From Acidimicrobiia bacterium (GTDB taxonomy: Bacteria; Actinomycetota; Acidimicrobiia; Spongiisociales; ZC4RG35): 7,055 nt of DNA. Of this stretch, positions 5,691-7,055 are shown piece after piece. Position 1 is the first letter of the stretch, and every line of letters begins with the position of its first letter. The notes below the pieces were generated by a model. It worked only from the letters and a program-made list of their open reading frames with translations, did not search any database and had not been told where the DNA came from. The stretch lies in the NCBI GenBank assembly GCA_029865445.1, contig JAOUGY010000198.1:1-7055 (forward strand). The letters are read 5' to 3'. A program made the translations under genes and the position numbers.

Positions 5691-7055
5691 ATGGACACGT
5701 CCGCACCGATCGACGGTGCGTTCGACACCGGGTCTTTCCGAGATCCGGCCAGCCGGGTGTTTCACCGGGGCGGCGATGTCTATCGAATGCTCTCGCCCGA
5801 AGGCCTGGCCGATTGGCGCGCCCTCCAGGCGTCGACGCCGTTCACCTCATGGGTCGGGTCCGGCCGGCTGATCGGAACCGAGGAAGTCGACCTCGATGGG
5901 GCGATCACCCTCCGCCACGAGCGCGTTCCCTTCTGGACGTATCCGTACGAGTGGACATTCTCGATGCTCAAGGACGCCGCCCTCCTCCACCTCGATCTGC
6001 TGGAGGAGTCACTCTCCAACGGACTCACCATGAAGGACGCGACGCCATTCAACGTCCAGTTTGTCGGGACACGCCCGACCTTCGTCGATGTGGGGAGCTT
6101 CGCCGCCTATGAGACGGGTGAGCCGTGGCTCGGCTACCGGCAGTTCTGCCGCCAATTCTTGTTCCCGCTCATGTTGAGGGCCCATGCCGGGGTCGACTTC
6201 GGCCCCATGCTCCGCGGCTCACTGGATGGTGTGCCGGTCGGACTCGCCCGGCAGCTCTTGCGAGGTCGCCGCACGCTGAAGCCCGGTGTCCTCGCCGACG
6301 TCGTGCTTCAGGCCAAGGCGGAACGATCACTGACGGCCACCAAACGCAACGTGCGATCGGAGCTGTCCCAGGCGGGGTTCAACTCGGACCTCATCCTTGC
6401 CAACGTCCGGCGACTCAGGAAGGTCGTGTCGAAGACCCAGTGGACTCCGGCCGCCTCGACCTGGAGTGAATACGCCGATTGCACCCATGTGGGCACCCAA
6501 CGGGGCCCCAAGGAACAGTTCGTTCGACGTGTTGCCTCGGCCAGACACCGTCGACTCGTGTGGGACCTTGGTGCCAACGATGCCCACTTCTCGAGGGCGG
6601 TGGCCGCCGACGCCGAGACGGTGGTTGCCGTCGATGGGGATCACGAGACGGTTGAGGCCGTGTACCGAGGACTCCGTGACGGCGGGCCGCCCAATGTGAC
6701 TCCGATGGTGATGGACCTCGGCGATCCGTCGCCGGGGCTGGGCTGGCGGGGACGGGAGCGGGCGTCGCTCGAGTCAAGGGGCACGCCAGACCTCGTCCTC
6801 ATGCTGGCGGTGATCCACCATCTCGTCATCGGGTCGAACCTGCCCCTCGTCGAGGTGTTGGATTGGGTGGCATCGCTCCAGAGTGAAGTCGTCTTCGAAT
6901 GGGTTCCGATCGAAGACCCGATGTCCCAACGGCTCATGGCCAACAAGCGCCGCACGGAAGTGCACGCCGACTACACCGAGGAGCACCTCAGGCGTTATCT
7001 GGCCGACCGATTCTCGATCGAGGACGAGATGGAACTCGAGGGGCGGCGGCTCCTT
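5691..7055 (+). CDS. Kinase-like domain fused to class I SAM-dependent methyltransferase (3' end outside window)
   Basis: From ATG 5691 the frame is open to the last base, giving 455 residues and no stop. The N-terminal half includes GSFRDPASRVFHRGGDVYRML (14-34), HERVPFWTYPYEWTF (76-90) and KDATPFNVQF...PTFVDVGSF (115-137). There D116, N121 (D+5) and D133 (D+17) reproduce the spacing of the catalytic Asp/Asn and the DFG-type Asp of APH/RfaP-like kinases. I could not identify the ATP-binding lysine. The C-terminal half is a Rossmann methyltransferase: motif I VWDLGANDAHFS (290-301), VAVDGD with Asp315 closing beta-2, VMDLGDPSPG (340-349), and DLVLMLAVIHHL (367-378). Proteins like this are usually annotated just as class I methyltransferases. 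The start lies 4 nt after the microprotein stop with no clear Shine-Dalgarno, so translational coupling is likely. The substrate is unknown; an envelope glycan is a guess from the neighbours. Confidence 0.88.
   Translation, partial: MDTSAPIDGAFDTGSFRDPASRVFHRGGDVYRMLSPEGLADWRALQASTPFTSWVGSGRLIGTEEVDLDGAITLRHERVPFWTYPYEWTFSMLKDAALLHLDLLEESLSNGLTMKDATPFNVQFVGTRPTFVDVGSFAAYETGEPWLGYRQFCRQFLFPLMLRAHAGVDFGPMLRGSLDGVPVGLARQLLRGRRTLKPGVLADVVLQAKAERSLTATKRNVRSELSQAGFNSDLILANVRRLRKVVSKTQWTPAASTWSEYADCTHVGTQRGPKEQFVRRVASARHRRLVWDLGANDAHFSRAVAADAETVVAVDGDHETVEAVYRGLRDGGPPNVTPMVMDLGDPSPGLGWRGRERASLESRGTPDLVLMLAVIHHLVIGSNLPLVEVLDWVASLQSEVVFEWVPIEDPMSQRLMANKRRTEVHADYTEEHLRRYLADRFSIEDEMELEGRRLL

Noticed and set aside
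5386..5706. N-terminal extension of metY to 540 aa
   Set aside because: The extra 107 residues are not MetY-like and would cover the promoter region, the microprotein and its Shine-Dalgarno. The 433-aa form has the normal family length.

Overview
The window looks like chromosomal DNA from a high-GC bacterium, roughly 60-65% GC by eye. GC-rich third positions, TTG and GTG starts, tight stop/start overlaps and a probable leaderless gene preceded by a TANNNT -10 box all point to Actinomycetota. An Acidimicrobiia-like lineage is possible, but I cannot fix the taxon from sequence alone. I see no insertion sequence, CRISPR array, tRNA or rRNA.

Layout. (1) 1-1664, plus strand: the 3' end of an unrecognised gene, coupled through a TTGA overlap to a 472-aa polytopic membrane protein with GT-C-glycosyltransferase-like features. 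(2) 1642-5385, minus strand: a methionine-biosynthesis block. It reads metY (O-acetylhomoserine sulfhydrylase), then an alpha/beta hydrolase overlapping it by TGATG, then a 511-nt gap, then metX (homoserine O-acyltransferase). The gap holds a possible 55-codon ORF and, just before metX, a clear SAM-I (S-box) riboswitch at 2929-2843. metX and the membrane protein converge and overlap tail to tail by 23 nt. (3) 5504-7055, plus strand, divergent from metY: a 60-aa membrane microprotein of the YLDxGTGS type, followed 4 nt later by a large gene that is still open at the window edge. Its product joins an N-terminal domain with a protein-kinase-like catalytic loop and DxG motif to a C-terminal class I SAM-dependent methyltransferase.

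How the genes fit together. MetX activates homoserine, and MetY replaces the acyl group with sulfide to give homocysteine, the direct sulfhydrylation route to methionine. SAM made from methionine would close the loop by binding the leader RNA and shutting off metX. metY has no such leader and appears to start at a leaderless promoter, so the two steps are probably controlled separately. The flanking plus-strand genes do not belong to this pathway. Their membrane and methyltransferase/kinase-like character suggests cell-envelope glycan work, but that is inference. The two most notable points are the riboswitch and the kinase-like/methyltransferase fusion beside the microprotein.
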